Source of the DNA: an uncultured Collinsella sp.
Lineage (GTDB): Bacteria > Actinomycetota > Coriobacteriia > Coriobacteriales > Coriobacteriaceae
Assembly (NCBI GenBank): GCA_902493545.1
Contig: CABUQI010000064.1
Span: 1 to 7,113, forward strand
DNA length: 7,113 bases
Direction of reading: 5' to 3'
A model generated the notes under the pieces. The model saw only the letters and a program-made list of their open reading frames with translations, searched no databases and had not been told where the DNA came from. Both the position numbers and the translations under genes were made by a program. Below are positions 6,883-7,113 of this stretch, piece after piece. Within the stretch, counting starts at the first letter, position 1, and the number at the start of each line of letters is the position of its first letter.

Positions 6883-6903
6883 AGTGTGAGAAATCAATGT
6901 CAA
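6875..6903 (-). promoter_or_regulatory. Promoter of the marR-ABC-ABC operon
   Basis: On the minus strand a perfect -35 TTGACA (6898-6903) is followed after exactly 17 bases by TAAATT (6875-6880), four of six to the -10 consensus. Transcription should start near 6868, leaving a leader of about 48 bases. This is the best sigma-70-type promoter in the window. Confidence 0.75.
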
Positions 6904-6918
6904 GGTGCCAAAGTAGTT

Positions 6919-6946
6919 GTTGCGCGGTTTTACCAAACCGCGCAAC
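6919..6946. repeat. Perfect 12-base inverted repeat upstream of the operon promoter
   Basis: GTTGCGCGGTTT (6919-6930) pairs perfectly with AAACCGCGCAAC (6935-6946) around a four-base loop. Neither strand carries a T-run after the stem, so it is not a classic intrinsic terminator. It ends 15 bases before the -35 of the marR promoter. It could be the end of an upstream transcript, a protein-binding site, or part of the adjoining repeat element. Confidence 0.55.
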
Positions 6947-6957
6947 GGCTCGACGCT

Positions 6958-7075
6958 GCAAACCCGCCAGAGCGGCAATCTGCCTTTCAACTTCGGCGGC
7001 ATGACCAGAAGGTCAATGCCGCCTCGTTTCAAGGCGCCTTGCTCACTCTGGCGGGTTTTCGCTCATATGACCCAA
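6958..7075 (-). repeat. Folded repeat element, copy A (upstream of the operon)
   Basis: A 13-base outer stem joins AAACCCGCCAGAG (6960-6972) with its exact complement at 7046-7058. Inside it are a short GGCA/TGCC hairpin (6974-6984), a strong core hairpin of GGCGGCAT (6995-7002) with ATGCCGCC (7016-7023) extended by GACC/GGTC, and a perfect 12-base palindrome CAAGGCGCCTTG (7030-7041). Drawn as RNA this is a branched junction. Read on the minus strand the core matches copy B at 2530-2554. On the plus strand the outer stem is followed by TTTTC, so it may also end transcription. A short frame reading leftward from the window edge stops at 7043 inside the outer stem, so the element may overlap the 3' end of a neighbouring gene. 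Confidence 0.6.
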
Positions 7076-7113
7076 TCCGCTGTCAAGAGCCACAATGGCC
7101 CCGCCGACCGCTT

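Noticed and set aside
6841..7032. A 63-codon minus-strand frame before marR
   Set aside because: It covers the promoter, the operator and the repeat hairpins. The resemblance between its GIDLLVMP and a GIDLRVMP in the other repeat copy simply reflects the shared hairpin DNA.
7043..7113. Possible 3' end of a minus-strand gene entering from the right (22 codons ending SENPPE and TGA)
   Set aside because: It is too short to judge, its codon use is not clearly coding, a second frame is also open to 7065, and it overlaps the repeat's outer stem. Sequence to the right of the window would decide.

Overview
The window is GC-rich bacterial DNA. The codon usage, the gene types (membrane diguanylate cyclase, MarR-controlled heterodimeric ABC exporter, LysR regulator) and the wording of the protein motifs suggest a Gram-positive gut actinobacterium of the Coriobacteriia, most like Collinsella. 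That assignment is an inference from general resemblance, not a database match.

Layout from left to right. Bases 1-170 are the upstream region of a LysR-type regulator gene (171-1049, plus strand). It converges, across 43 bases, on a minus-strand gene for a two-pass membrane protein ending in an intact GGDEF domain (1093-2184). A 409-base non-coding stretch (2185-2593) follows. It holds the cyclase ribosome binding site and a possible promoter, a set of competing small hairpins, a strong intrinsic terminator, and a roughly 100-base folded element. The rest is a tight minus-strand operon read right to left: marR-like regulator (6313-6819), ABC half-transporter with a degenerate ATP site (4506-6320), and ABC half-transporter with a canonical catalytic glutamate (2594-4513). 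Both junctions are 8-base overlaps of the form ATGANTAA. The operon has a clear promoter (TTGACA, 17 bases, TAAATT) with inverted TTAGG half-sites across the -10, and it ends in the strong terminator at 2432-2470.

Functionally, the two ABC proteins should form one asymmetric exporter of the TM287/288, LmrCD, BmrCD type. The MarR protein would repress its own operon until a ligand, perhaps the exported compound, releases it. The LysR and GGDEF genes are independent units.

No wholly new gene system is apparent. The least explained feature is a pair of related folded elements, one at each end of the exporter operon in opposite orientation (about 2490-2590 and 6958-7075). They share a core hairpin (GGCATTGACCTT, two variable bases, GGTCATGCC) and similar edges, inside different but strong outer stems. 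They may be copies of a dispersed intergenic repeat or a structured RNA.
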